Shown here: one piece after another, positions 9,123 through 17,257 of the stretch
How the letters are laid out: every line of letters starts with the position of its first letter
Position numbering within the stretch: the first letter of the stretch is position 1
NCBI GenBank assembly: GCA_946997485.1
Contig: CAMPVF010000002.1
Coordinates: 62,001 to 126,000, forward strand
DNA length: 64,000 bases
Direction of reading: 5' to 3'
Source: an uncultured Atopobium sp.
GTDB lineage: Bacteria > Actinomycetota > Coriobacteriia > Coriobacteriales > Atopobiaceae
Translations under genes and position numbers: made by a program
Notes under the pieces: model-generated
Told to the model about the DNA's origin: nothing
What the model saw: the letters and a program-made list of their open reading frames with translations, nothing else
Databases searched by the model: none

Positions 9123-10232
9123 ATGGCAGATGTACAAGAAACTAACTCTCACGCCTCAAGCCTCTTTTCTGAAGGAGGAGCGCCTAAGCCGCAGTCTGAC
9201 GACGCGCGTCTCGATCAAAAGCCATTACTTCATGTTGAGCATCTTACAAAAACGTTCCCCGTTGGCTCCGGAAGTTTTAAAAACGGCTTTAAGAAAAAAG
9301 TTGTACACGCAGTAAACGACGTGTCCTTTGATATTTACCCTGGTGAAACCTTTGGTTTGGTAGGCGAGAGTGGTTGTGGTAAGTCTACCACTGGTCGCTG
9401 CATTATGCGCCTTACCAATCCTACCAGCGGTATTGTTGAGTTTGAGGGCAAAAACGTTGTTACGATGAACAAAAAAGAGCTCAAGGAAATGCGCCGCAAC
9501 ATGCAGTACATTTTCCAAGACCCGTATGCATCGCTTAACCCGCGTATGACAATTGGCGAAATTGTATCTGAGCCTCTTATTATTCACAATCTTATGCCCA
9601 ACGCCGATGAGCGCATCGATTATGTGCGTAAACTTCTCGACGTTGTAGGCTTAAACCCCGAGCACATTAACCGCTATCCGCATGAGTTCTCGGGAGGTCA
9701 GCGTCAGCGTGTTGGTATTGCGCGTGCCTTTGCCATGCGTCCAAAGCTCATTATTTGCGACGAGCCGGTAAGCGCACTTGACGTTTCCATTCAAGCTCAG
9801 GTGCTTAACCTCCTCGATGACCTGCAGCAAGAATATGGCACTGCCTATTTGTTTATTGCGCACGACTTAAGCGTTGTACAGCACATTTCCGACCGTGTTG
9901 CTGTTATGTACCTGGGTAACATGATGGAATACTCCGACTGGAAAAGTTTGTATAGTGCGCCGCAGCATCCTTATACGCAGTCTCTGCTCAGCGCGGTTCC
10001 TATTCCCGACCCGGATATTCAACGCTCGCGTAAGCGCATCATTCTTAAGGGCGATCCACCATCACCCATTAACCCACCATCAGGCTGTCGTTTTCACACG
10101 CGCTGCCCAATTGCGCAAAAGATTTGCGCGCAAGAGCCTCAGCCCGTGTTGCGTCAAATGGAGGCCGGTCACTTCTGTGCCTGCCATTTTGCTGCAGTGA
10201 ATCCCATTAAGGAAGATTCAATTAGTCTGTAA
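9123..10232 (+). CDS. oppF: Oligopeptide ABC transporter ATPase (OppF type)
   Basis: Second ATPase subunit, partner of OppD. Walker A is GESGCGKST (residues 81-89), the signature FSGGQRQR and Walker B LIICDEP are intact, followed by HDLSVV. The C-terminus has the same cysteine arrangement as OppD (Cys322, 328, 335, 352, 354). About 30 polar residues precede the domain. AAGGAGG just inside the end of oppD precedes the ATG. It is the last gene of the operon, followed by a strong terminator. Confidence 0.95.
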   Translation: MADVQETNSHASSLFSEGGAPKPQSDDARLDQKPLLHVEHLTKTFPVGSGSFKNGFKKKVVHAVNDVSFDIYPGETFGLVGESGCGKSTTGRCIMRLTNPTSGIVEFEGKNVVTMNKKELKEMRRNMQYIFQDPYASLNPRMTIGEIVSEPLIIHNLMPNADERIDYVRKLLDVVGLNPEHINRYPHEFSGGQRQRVGIARAFAMRPKLIICDEPVSALDVSIQAQVLNLLDDLQQEYGTAYLFIAHDLSVVQHISDRVAVMYLGNMMEYSDWKSLYSAPQHPYTQSLLSAVPIPDPDIQRSRKRIILKGDPPSPINPPSGCRFHTRCPIAQKICAQEPQPVLRQMEAGHFCACHFAAVNPIKEDSISL

Positions 10233-10273
10233 AGGCTCAAGCGCGCCTGCTGTCTGCAAGCATCTATGATACG

Positions 10274-10315
10274 GTGGCATTCATCAGCATTTTGCCTGAT
10301 GGATGCCACTTTTTT
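10274..10315 (+). terminator. Terminator of the opp operon
   Basis: Fourteen-base-pair stem (10274-10287 with 10296-10309, one G-T pair), eight-base loop, then six Ts (10310-10315). Confidence 0.93.
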
Positions 10316-10437
10316 GTGGCAGGTGGTTTGCATTAGGTGGCTTTCTGTGTTGTTGATGGTGGCCTATGGCACGCGGTCTTGTCTTGCGAGGGAATTTGTG
10401 TATGTCATGTGAGCTAAAAAACCTTTGAACTTTTCAC

Positions 10438-10467
10438 TTGTTTTTTTGCTTGTGTTCGTGGTACTAT
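10438..10467 (+). promoter_or_regulatory. Probable tRNA-Leu promoter
   Basis: TTGTTT (10438-10443), an 18-base spacer and TACTAT (10462-10467). Transcription would start about 12 bases before the tRNA. Confidence 0.45.
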
Positions 10468-10485
10468 CTTTTTCGCACGTTGTGC

Positions 10486-10573
10486 GTCGGAGTGGCGGAA
10501 TAGGCAGACGCGCTAGCTTGAGGTGCTAGTGACTAACTAAACGGTCGTGCGGGTTCAAGTCCCGCCTCCGACA
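10486..10573 (+). tRNA. tRNA-Leu(GAG)
   Basis: Acceptor stem GTCGGAG pairs with CTCCGAC (10566-10572). The anticodon loop reads TTGAGGT, giving anticodon GAG (codon CUC/CUU). A long variable arm typical of tRNA-Leu is present, the T-loop is GTTCAAG, and the CCA end is encoded at 10574-10576. Confidence 0.96.
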
Positions 10574-10585
10574 CCATGAATTTTC

Positions 10586-10612
10586 AAGGGCTCAGAAATG
10601 AGTCCTTTTTTT
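10586..10612 (+). terminator. Terminator after tRNA-Leu
   Basis: Eight-base-pair stem with GAAA tetraloop (10587-10594 with 10599-10606), followed by a run of Ts to 10612. Confidence 0.88.
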
Positions 10613-10766
10613 GTGCCTTTGTACTGGATGATGTATCAGTATTGCGATGATGTGCTCGCATTGTATAGGCACCGCGGACCCGTGCCTGCGTCCGTGTCCG
10701 CACCCATATTTTGCTCAAACTGTAGTATTCTTCTTTTTATCAGTATGTTCTACCGAAAAGATAGCT

Positions 10767-13292
10767 ATGAATCCTTTAGAACCATCACACGATGCATCAA
10801 AGGCAACGCGCCTTGTCCAACCTGCACCTGCCGCACAACAACCAGCACCTGCCGCACAACAACCAGCACCTGCCGCACAACAACCAGCACCGCCAGCCCC
10901 CTTGTTTGATACGGCGCATCAAGCGTATGCGTTTTGTCGCCTGTTTACTACAAGCGCAAGCGCCGTGCTTCTTTTTGATGCAACGGGCTATATTCACGCA
11001 GCTAACGACGCTGCAGAGCATATGTTTTACGCGCAGGTTGGCACGGTGGCGCACAGCGATATCCGCTTTGTGTTATCGCCCGTACGATCGAGCGTATTCG
11101 ACCCAAGTGAGCAGTTTGCTACCTTGCGTGTGCGCGATATGTCGATTGTGTCGTTTATAGACGAAACGGGCAGCTCGGGCACCCTTTCGCTTGCGTGCGC
11201 GGATGCACAGGGCGCAACGCAGCACCTGCGCGTTGTGTGCGACCGCATAACCAACACGTCGTGGGAGCATCCAGAAACAGAGCTGTACATGCTTGTGGCA
11301 TATAATCTCGATGCGCAGGCGCGCTCACAAGATACCTACAACAAGCTTGTCCATGAGCTTGCCCGCGCTAATAAACGTCTTTCCGGTACGCTTAAAATTG
11401 TATTAGGCACGCTCGATTCGCAGGATATTGATACCTTATGTGCGCGCGTTCTTGATTTATTGGGCGACACCATGGAGGCATCTGGCACGCTATTTTATAT
11501 TCGCGAAGGCGATGCATTTTATCTTAAAGGTGCCTCGGCGAGCCTTGCTCACACGTCGCCTGCGCGCTGTATTCCAGTAAGCTCACACTTGTGTGCAAAG
11601 GTGCTTGAAGCACGTGCAACGCAGCGTTTGCGTGTTCTTGCGCCTACGCAGCAGGATTTGCGCACACAAAAGCCTTGCCCGCGCGACGTTCTCAACGAAG
11701 AAACGCATGAGATATATACCTGCGAGCCACAATATGTGCCTGTTTTTACAAGCTACATGAGTGTTGCTATTTGGTACGAAGACACCGCACTTGCGCTGTT
11801 GCAGGTGGGGTGGAAGAAGGCACATACCACCATAAAAGAGGATAGCGACCTGCTCGATTCTGTTGCACAATATCTTTCGGTACAGCTGGTAGGCGCGCTT
11901 TCGGCAATGCGTGCGCGTAAGGAGCATCAGCTGCTTCAGGCGGCTACCACCATTCGCGATACGCTTCTCGATCGCGAAACCGTTACCTACCCAGCAATTA
12001 AACGTGCAGCGTTAGCGGTAGCCAATATGCTTACCTGTCAGCTTTATTTTATTCGCCCGCGGAATGCGCATGATGCACGCGATGCACACGATGCGAGTGC
12101 ATCTGCTCATGACGCTCCGGCAGATAAGCCGTTAGCACAATCTGCAACCTGCGTGCCTGTGCAGCTGCCTGCGCAGTCTGCTGCGTCGCCCTCTGAGCGC
12201 GCTATAACGACCCCTTACGTGCTTGAGTGCACGTCGGGTGCAACATATGCGTTTGCGCCCGAATTACAGCGTCTTGAGCGCTCTGTGCACCATGGCGTGT
12301 TGCTCGAGCCGTTTAGTGCAAACGACGCTATAGGACAAGCCATATGCAGCGTACTTCCTTCCTGCCGCGGTGTTATAGCCGATATGGGTACCATCAACAA
12401 CAAACGCTATGCATGCGTGTTTGCGCGCAGTCTTGACGACCCGCTGTTTGACACAAGTGAGCTTGCATTTATTCGCCGTATTACGCAAGACATTTATAGC
12501 ATTTCTCAAACGTCGGCAAAGCATAGCCAAGAAGAACATATCGCGCAGGCGCTGCAAACGGGCATGAAAAATGAACTTCAGCAGGTAGACGGCATAAGCG
12601 CGCAGGGAATTTATTCTTCGGCAACGCAAGCAGCAAGTATCGGTGGCGATTTTTACGATTTGGTTCGTTTGCCGGGCAATAAAGCCTGCGTTGTTATGGG
12701 TGATGTTTCGGGCAAAGGGGTAGAAGCGGCGTCGGTTTCCGCTGCAGTAAAAACTGCGCTTGCGGCGTATTCGTGGCAGGGGCTTACTCCAGCGCATATG
12801 GTTGAGCTTCTCAACGATTTTCTATTGGGCTTTTCTAGGCTCGAAACTTTTGCCACGTTGTTTGTGGGTTGCATCGATCTTAACGAGGCAACGCTTACGT
12901 ATTGCTCGGCAGGACATCCGCCTGCGATGCTTATACGTGCACATACGAGCGATATTATTCCGCTTTCGGTGCAATCGGGTGTGGTGGGTGCTTTTCACGA
13001 TATGCATTACCAAAATGGGGTCATTGAGCTTGATACGCGCGATATTTTGCTGCTGTATACCGATGGTACTACCGAGGCGCGCGCGCAGGATGGTGCGTTT
13101 TTTGGTGAGGACGGGCTTATCGACGCACTTATACAAGAGCGTAGCTGCGGATTTCGCGGTTTGCTGCATCGTTTGCTTCATCGGCTTGATGTATTTACGT
13201 CGCAGCATTTGGACGATGATGTAGCAATGGTTGCACTGCGTTTTGACAACGTGCACTCAAAGCATTGTCCCAATTGTGCGCAGGATGAGTAG
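10767..13292 (+). CDS. SpoIIE/RsbU-type serine phosphatase with PAS and GAF-like sensor regions
   Basis: Likely removes phosphate from a STAS-domain antagonist in a partner-switching pathway that controls a sigma factor. In order: a Gln-Pro-Ala repeat linker (residues 18-45), a PAS-like domain (about 50-175), one or two GAF-like regions (about 220-590) with a low-complexity Ala/Asp/His insert near 435-450, and a PP2C-type SpoIIE domain (about 595-830). Metal-binding signatures are intact: IGGDFYDL (from about 625), MGDVSGKGVEAA and the C-terminal LDDDVAM. The ATG at 10767 is chosen because the frame upstream (to 10647) is Cys-rich, unlike any domain, and overlaps the leader. The STAS/kinase fusion gene 115 bases downstream is its probable substrate. 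No transmembrane segment is seen, so it probably senses a cytoplasmic signal. Confidence 0.88.
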   Translation: MNPLEPSHDASKATRLVQPAPAAQQPAPAAQQPAPAAQQPAPPAPLFDTAHQAYAFCRLFTTSASAVLLFDATGYIHAANDAAEHMFYAQVGTVAHSDIRFVLSPVRSSVFDPSEQFATLRVRDMSIVSFIDETGSSGTLSLACADAQGATQHLRVVCDRITNTSWEHPETELYMLVAYNLDAQARSQDTYNKLVHELARANKRLSGTLKIVLGTLDSQDIDTLCARVLDLLGDTMEASGTLFYIREGDAFYLKGASASLAHTSPARCIPVSSHLCAKVLEARATQRLRVLAPTQQDLRTQKPCPRDVLNEETHEIYTCEPQYVPVFTSYMSVAIWYEDTALALLQVGWKKAHTTIKEDSDLLDSVAQYLSVQLVGALSAMRARKEHQLLQAATTIRDTLLDRETVTYPAIKRAALAVANMLTCQLYFIRPRNAHDARDAHDASASAHDAPADKPLAQSATCVPVQLPAQSAASPSERAITTPYVLECTSGATYAFAPELQRLERSVHHGVLLEPFSANDAIGQAICSVLPSCRGVIADMGTINNKRYACVFARSLDDPLFDTSELAFIRRITQDIYSISQTSAKHSQEEHIAQALQTGMKNELQQVDGISAQGIYSSATQAASIGGDFYDLVRLPGNKACVVMGDVSGKGVEAASVSAAVKTALAAYSWQGLTPAHMVELLNDFLLGFSRLETFATLFVGCIDLNEATLTYCSAGHPPAMLIRAHTSDIIPLSVQSGVVGAFHDMHYQNGVIELDTRDILLLYTDGTTEARAQDGAFFGEDGLIDALIQERSCGFRGLLHRLLHRLDVFTSQHLDDDVAMVALRFDNVHSKHCPNCAQDE
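10825..10887 (+). repeat. Three perfect 21-bp tandem repeats in the phosphatase gene
   Basis: Three identical 21-base units starting at 10825, 10846 and 10867 encode a seven-residue Gln/Pro/Ala repeat in the N-terminal linker. A partial fourth unit diverges at 10892. The repeat is in frame, so changes in copy number would alter linker length without frameshift. Confidence 0.95.
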
Positions 13293-13407
13293 CGCGCAGC
13301 GAACATGTCACAGGCTGCGCACATGCCGCAAGCTATGAATATGTTGCAATGTTTGTGTATGCTGCAAGCTGTGTATACTTATTGCCAGGTAGGGAATATT
13401 CATACGT

Positions 13408-14145
13408 ATGAATGCAATAATGAATGTTGGACTTATAGCGATACCGTCTGATATCGATGTTACAACAGTTGCGCGTATTCGCGACACCATTCGCGATTAT
13501 ATTGGCGCCAACTGTCCTACACTCATACTTAATATGCGCGATGTGCACTACGTTGATTCTGCAGGCATGGCAATGCTGTGGTGCACCGTGCGTAGCGTGC
13601 GCGCATACGGTGGCTCCGTGCGTTTTGTTGAAGTGCACCCGCATGTGCTTCGCGCGCTAAAAATTAGTCGCATGGTTGATTACATTTCGGTGCGCACGGT
13701 TCATGCGCATGCAATTGCCGATATAGACACTCATGCTGAAGCGCTTTGGCAACGTGTTGTTGAAATAACTACCAGCGATTTAGCAGCCACGCGCGCGCGT
13801 GTGCAGGACGTGTTAAATGACATTCAATGTAGCGATGATATGCGTTTTGATATGATGCTTGCCATAGGTGAAGCTATGGGCAATGTTGCCGATCACGCGC
13901 AGAGCGATTGTGCAATGGTGCAAATTTCTGTGTATGCCGATAGGGTTGCGATGGATGTATCCGATTGCGGGCAGGGTTTTGCCTTGGATAATGCACAAAC
14001 CGCGTCGTCTGCACCGGAGCATAGCTATGCCGAGCGTGGTCGTGGTATTCAACTTATGCGTATTTTGGTTGATGAAGTTTCTATCACCAAACGTGTATGT
14101 CATCGCGGCACACGTGTTCATCTTGTGAAGTTGCTTAAGGTGTAA
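13408..14145 (+). CDS. STAS domain fused to anti-sigma-factor-type histidine-kinase-like ATPase
   Basis: A 245-residue protein with two modules of a partner-switching system. Residues 5-100 form a STAS domain, with phosphorylatable Ser51 in YVDSAGMAMLW as in SpoIIAA/RsbV. Residues 115-245 form a GHKL ATPase like SpoIIAB/RsbW: the N-box AIGEAMGNVADHA (Glu155, Asn159), the G1 box DCGQGF (from 186) and the G2 box RGRGIQLM (from 210). Normally these are separate proteins that bind each other. The upstream phosphatase would act on Ser51. No sigma factor gene is adjacent. The ATG at 13408 or 13420 could be the start; an AGGTAGGGA lies upstream at 13387-13395. The target sigma factor is unknown. Confidence 0.88.
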   Translation: MNAIMNVGLIAIPSDIDVTTVARIRDTIRDYIGANCPTLILNMRDVHYVDSAGMAMLWCTVRSVRAYGGSVRFVEVHPHVLRALKISRMVDYISVRTVHAHAIADIDTHAEALWQRVVEITTSDLAATRARVQDVLNDIQCSDDMRFDMMLAIGEAMGNVADHAQSDCAMVQISVYADRVAMDVSDCGQGFALDNAQTASSAPEHSYAERGRGIQLMRILVDEVSITKRVCHRGTRVHLVKLLKV

Positions 14146-14266
14146 CTTCGTGTCAACTCATGGTTGTTTTTGTTTCTAATCTGCCGTTTGCACAGCTTAA
14201 GTTAGGTGTTTTTTGGCGTGCTTCATTTTTTGAGAAGACAATTTAAAATTTTTTTCGTATTAAGGC

Positions 14267-14295
14267 TTGCGCCGACGGTAAATCTTGCGTATAGT
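14267..14295 (+). promoter_or_regulatory. Promoter of tRNA-Gly (and probably tRNA-Cys)
   Basis: TTGCGC (14267-14272), a 17-base spacer and TATAGT (14290-14295), placed so that transcription starts about seven bases before tRNA-Gly. Confidence 0.65.
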
Positions 14296-14308
14296 ACTTC
14301 TTGCGTTC

Positions 14309-14381
14309 GCGGGCTTAGCGCAGTTGGTAGCGCGCAACCTTGCCAAGGTTGAGGTCGCGGGTTCGAACCCCGTAGCCCGCT
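14309..14381 (+). tRNA. tRNA-Gly(GCC)
   Basis: Acceptor GCGGGCT pairs with AGCCCGC (14374-14380). The anticodon loop is CTTGCCAAG with anticodon GCC. The T-loop is GTTCGAAC, and CCA is encoded at 14382-14384. Confidence 0.96.
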
Positions 14382-14395
14382 CCATTGATTTTAAC

Positions 14396-14418
14396 GACCG
14401 ATTTTATCGGTCTTTTTT
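14396..14418 (+). terminator. Terminator between tRNA-Gly and tRNA-Cys
   Basis: Seven-base-pair stem (14396-14402 with 14406-14412), three-base loop, then six Ts. No clear separate promoter for tRNA-Cys is seen, so read-through is probable. Confidence 0.85.
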
Positions 14419-14450
14419 ATATCTGATGTATGTGCGTGCATACATCAATC

Positions 14451-14521
14451 GGCGAGATGGCCAAGTGGTAAGGCAGAGGCCTGCAAAGCCTTTATCCCCG
14501 GTTCGAATCCGGGTCTCGCCT
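14451..14521 (+). tRNA. tRNA-Cys(GCA)
   Basis: Acceptor GGCGAGA pairs with TCTCGCC (14514-14520). The anticodon loop CCTGCAAAG gives anticodon GCA. T-loop GTTCGAAT, CCA encoded at 14522-14524. Confidence 0.96.
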
Positions 14522-14540
14522 CCAACGCAAATACGCAGGT

Positions 14541-14567
14541 AGAGCGCCTAAAAGGCGCTCTTTTTTT
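14541..14567 (+). terminator. Terminator after tRNA-Cys
   Basis: Nine-base-pair stem (14541-14549 with 14553-14561), AAA loop, seven Ts. Confidence 0.95.
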
Positions 14568-14831
14568 GTCCGTTTTTATAGCGTGGTGCGTTAAGTGTTG
14601 CAAAGTGTGTTTTACCGTGTTTAACTGGTGTGACAGGTTGTGACTGATACACCAAAAAATTCTCATGTGCCAGAAATGTGACAGGTTTTTGAGCTAAATA
14701 TTGGAAGATATGAACCATTCTATGTCTAAAAGTTCCTTATTCAGGATTAGACTTTCCAAATCGCTATGCAGGCCAAACAGTCTTGCTATTTGTATGCATG
14801 TAAAATAAGCAATGTAACGTAAAAAAGCAAT

Positions 14832-14940
14832 TGAACGTAGCAAGACGTAACTGCGACAGGGTAACCCCCGAAGTAGCTACGCCTTGCTGCCGTTCAGTAT
14901 ATCACATGTGCCCCGCAAAACATGATCGCTCAAGGGTTAC
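14832..14940 (+). promoter_or_regulatory. Structured leader candidate upstream of the exporter operon
   Basis: Within the 616-base gap 14568-15183 a long hairpin can form: TGAACG/AGCAAG (14832-14844) pairs with CTTGCT/CGTTCA (14883-14896), with further pairing inside. The hairpin loop contains GTAACCC (14861-14867), which is complementary to GGGTTAC (14934-14940) downstream, so a pseudoknot or an alternative structure is possible. It does not match a riboswitch class that I can recognise. A second small hairpin follows around 14945-14970. I see no convincing gene in the rest of the gap. Confidence 0.4.
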
Positions 14941-15183
14941 AGCGCTTGCTGGCTTATGTGCCAGGCAAAAGAGCCTCATAAAAAGACCTATATTCCAAGG
15001 CACCTCGCACTCGCAGCTGCCTTTGAGCACTTTTTTAGTTTTACCGTGTATTATGCAATAGCAGCGCTTCGCCATGTGCGCTATATTACACTGTGTATAA
15101 CGCTATCGTTGTCTGTTACACTGCGCTGCAGCTTTCATGCTGCGTATGATGATAGTGCTGGCATTACTACAACAGGAGGATAT

Positions 15184-16056
15184 GTGCCTAATAATCAACT
15201 ATCCACGTCTTCGCACGACGCCGCTCAGCCTGCCGCGTCTGCTTTTGAACCTACGCAAACCGTCTCACACAGCGGCACCTGGTCGTATGCTCAAGCGCGT
15301 GATCTGTTTATTATTCAGCAGCTTACAAGCCGCGACTTTAAGCTTAAGTTTCGCCGCTCGGCATTAGGCGTGTTGTGGAGCGTGCTTAATCCGCTGCTTA
15401 TGATGAGTGTTATGGCGTTGGTGTTTACCAACATGCTTCGTTTTTCATCCTCGGATATCCCGTCGTTTCCGTTGTATATTATCCTCGGTAATATTGCATT
15501 TACGCTTATGGCCGATTCTACGGGTTCGGGCATGCACTCCATTGTGGACAACGCCGCTCTTATCAAAAAAGTTAAAATTAACCGCTTTGTGTTTCCTATC
15601 GAGAAGGTCTTATTTGGCCTGGTAAACTTTGCAATTTCGCTTATTGCCGTGGGCATTGTTATGGTTGTTGTGGGCATTATTCCTAGCTGGCAAGCCGCTT
15701 TTTTGCCCGTGTTTATGCTGTACATTGGAACGTTTTGTGTTGGTCTTTCGCTTCTATTGAGCGCGCTTGCGGTATTTTTCCGCGATATTATGCATTTGTG
15801 GACGATTGTACTTACTGCATGGACATACGCAACGCCGCTGTTTTATCCCGAAAGTATTTTGCCTCACTGGTTGCTTTCACTCGAAATTGCCAACCCCATG
15901 TACCACTACGTTCGCTATATTCGTGAAATTTTACTGTATGCGCGCGTGCCAGACCTCGAGCTTAACCTTTGGTGCATTGGCTTTTCTCTTGCAGCGCTTG
16001 CAATTGGTTGGGTAGTGTTTGCTCGTTTTGAACGTAAGTTTATTTTGTACATTTAA
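15184..16056 (+). CDS. ABC-2 type polysaccharide export permease (Wzm/TagG-like)
   Basis: Membrane subunit of an ATP-driven exporter of a lipid-linked polysaccharide or teichoic-acid-like chain; it pairs with the ATPase encoded next. The signature stretch SRDFKLKFRRSALGVLWSVL then NPLLMMSVMALVF is the conserved start of the ABC2_membrane domain, and about six membrane helices follow. The GTG at 15184 is chosen because AGGAGG lies at 15174-15179; a frame open further upstream (to 14956) has no ribosome binding site and would cover the structured leader. The product would be 290 residues with a polar tail of about 35 before the domain. The ATPase gene begins 15 bases after its stop. Confidence 0.88.
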   Translation: MPNNQLSTSSHDAAQPAASAFEPTQTVSHSGTWSYAQARDLFIIQQLTSRDFKLKFRRSALGVLWSVLNPLLMMSVMALVFTNMLRFSSSDIPSFPLYIILGNIAFTLMADSTGSGMHSIVDNAALIKKVKINRFVFPIEKVLFGLVNFAISLIAVGIVMVVVGIIPSWQAAFLPVFMLYIGTFCVGLSLLLSALAVFFRDIMHLWTIVLTAWTYATPLFYPESILPHWLLSLEIANPMYHYVRYIREILLYARVPDLELNLWCIGFSLAALAIGWVVFARFERKFILYI

Positions 16057-16071
16057 CAACAAAAGGATCAT

Positions 16072-17256
16072 ATGTCTACTACACCACAGTCTCTAACTTT
16101 TACGCGTGTTGTCCCAGCTTGTGAGCCTTCTTGGACGCCGTACATTCATCTTACGCGTGATGTGTTTCCTTTGGGCGAGCAAACCATTTTAAACATCGAC
16201 ATTCAGGGTATAGATGCACAAACGCCTGCTGACATGTTTTCGCGCTATAATTTTGCGCCCGATGGCCTGTGCCATCCAAGCGGTTTTACCTATCGGTTTC
16301 ACTGGACGAGTGATAACGGCTATCTAGCAGGTAATAGTGGTGCTCCTGCAGGTAAACCTGCCTGGGGTTTTATTGCCCCACAAGAGGGCCGCTACTTGCT
16401 TAGTGTTGAAGTGTTTGATGAAGCAGGCGCTACCAAAACGCAGTCGTGTTGGGTGTGGTGCGGCGAGCCTTACAGTTTTGAAGACGAACAAGTGCTTTCA
16501 CGTCGTCCCGCCTCGCAAGGTCCTGTTGTTATCGATGTTTCGCATGTATCGATGATGTTTAACATAGCATCTGAGCAATTTAACTCGCTTAAGGAGTATG
16601 CCATTGCTGCACTTAAGCGTGAGCTGCACTTTAAGCCGTTTTATGCGCTTAAAGACATCTCGTTTCAGGTGCGTAAAGGCGAAGCATTTGGCCTTGTGGG
16701 TACAAACGGTTCGGGTAAATCAACCATGCTTAAAATCATCGCGGGTGTGCTCGAAGCGTCTAAGGGCACCTGCAGCGTGCGTGGCACGATAGCGCCGCTT
16801 ATTGAGCTTGGCGCTGGTTTCGACCTTGAGCTTACCTGTGCCGAAAATATTTATCTTAACGGCGCGTTGCTTGGGTACAAAAAGGAGTTCATCGACGAGC
16901 ACTTCGACGAAATTATTGACTTTGCCGAGCTACGCGACTTTATGGATATGCCGCTCAAAAATTATTCGAGTGGTATGGTTGCGCGTATTGCGTTTGCTAT
17001 TGCAACCATTACCGAGCCCGATATTCTTATTGTTGATGAAACGCTGTCTGTAGGCGATTTTCTCTTTCAGAAAAAGTGTGAAAAGCGTATTCAACAGCTT
17101 GTGGAATCGCAAAACGTTACAGTGCTGCTGGTAAGCCATTCAATTGATTTGGTTGAGCGCATTTGTAATCGTGCATGCTGGATTGAGCACGGTTCGCTGG
17201 TAAAAATTGGCTCGTCACAAGAAGTCTGTGCCGCATATAAGAATTTGGAGCGATAA
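16072..17256 (+). CDS. Polysaccharide export ATPase (Wzt/TagH-like) with an extra N-terminal beta-rich domain
   Basis: Nucleotide-binding subunit of the exporter, 394 residues. The ATPase half (about 152-394) has Walker A GTNGSGKST (210-218), the signature YSSGMVAR (about 297), Walker B ILIVDET and VSHS. The linking segment FKPFYALKDISFQV and the FLFQKKCEKRI region are typical of Wzt/TagH. The first 150 residues are an additional domain rich in aromatic and beta-forming residues, ending with YLLSVEVFDEAGATKTQS, which resembles an Ig-like or PKD-like strand pattern. In O-antigen Wzt the extra carbohydrate-binding domain sits at the C-terminus, so this order is unusual. AAAGGA precedes the ATG. 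Confidence 0.87.
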   Translation: MSTTPQSLTFTRVVPACEPSWTPYIHLTRDVFPLGEQTILNIDIQGIDAQTPADMFSRYNFAPDGLCHPSGFTYRFHWTSDNGYLAGNSGAPAGKPAWGFIAPQEGRYLLSVEVFDEAGATKTQSCWVWCGEPYSFEDEQVLSRRPASQGPVVIDVSHVSMMFNIASEQFNSLKEYAIAALKRELHFKPFYALKDISFQVRKGEAFGLVGTNGSGKSTMLKIIAGVLEASKGTCSVRGTIAPLIELGAGFDLELTCAENIYLNGALLGYKKEFIDEHFDEIIDFAELRDFMDMPLKNYSSGMVARIAFAIATITEPDILIVDETLSVGDFLFQKKCEKRIQQLVESQNVTVLLVSHSIDLVERICNRACWIEHGSLVKIGSSQEVCAAYKNLER

Positions 17257-17257
17257 C

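Noticed and set aside
14285..14542. Frame spanning tRNA-Gly and tRNA-Cys
   Set aside because: It consists largely of tRNA sequence.
14831..15061. Small frame in the gap before the exporter permease
   Set aside because: No good start site and it overlaps the structured leader; composition is not protein-like.
14956..15183. Upstream extension of the exporter permease frame
   Set aside because: AGGAGG at 15174 and family length favour the GTG at 15184; the extension has no ribosome binding site.
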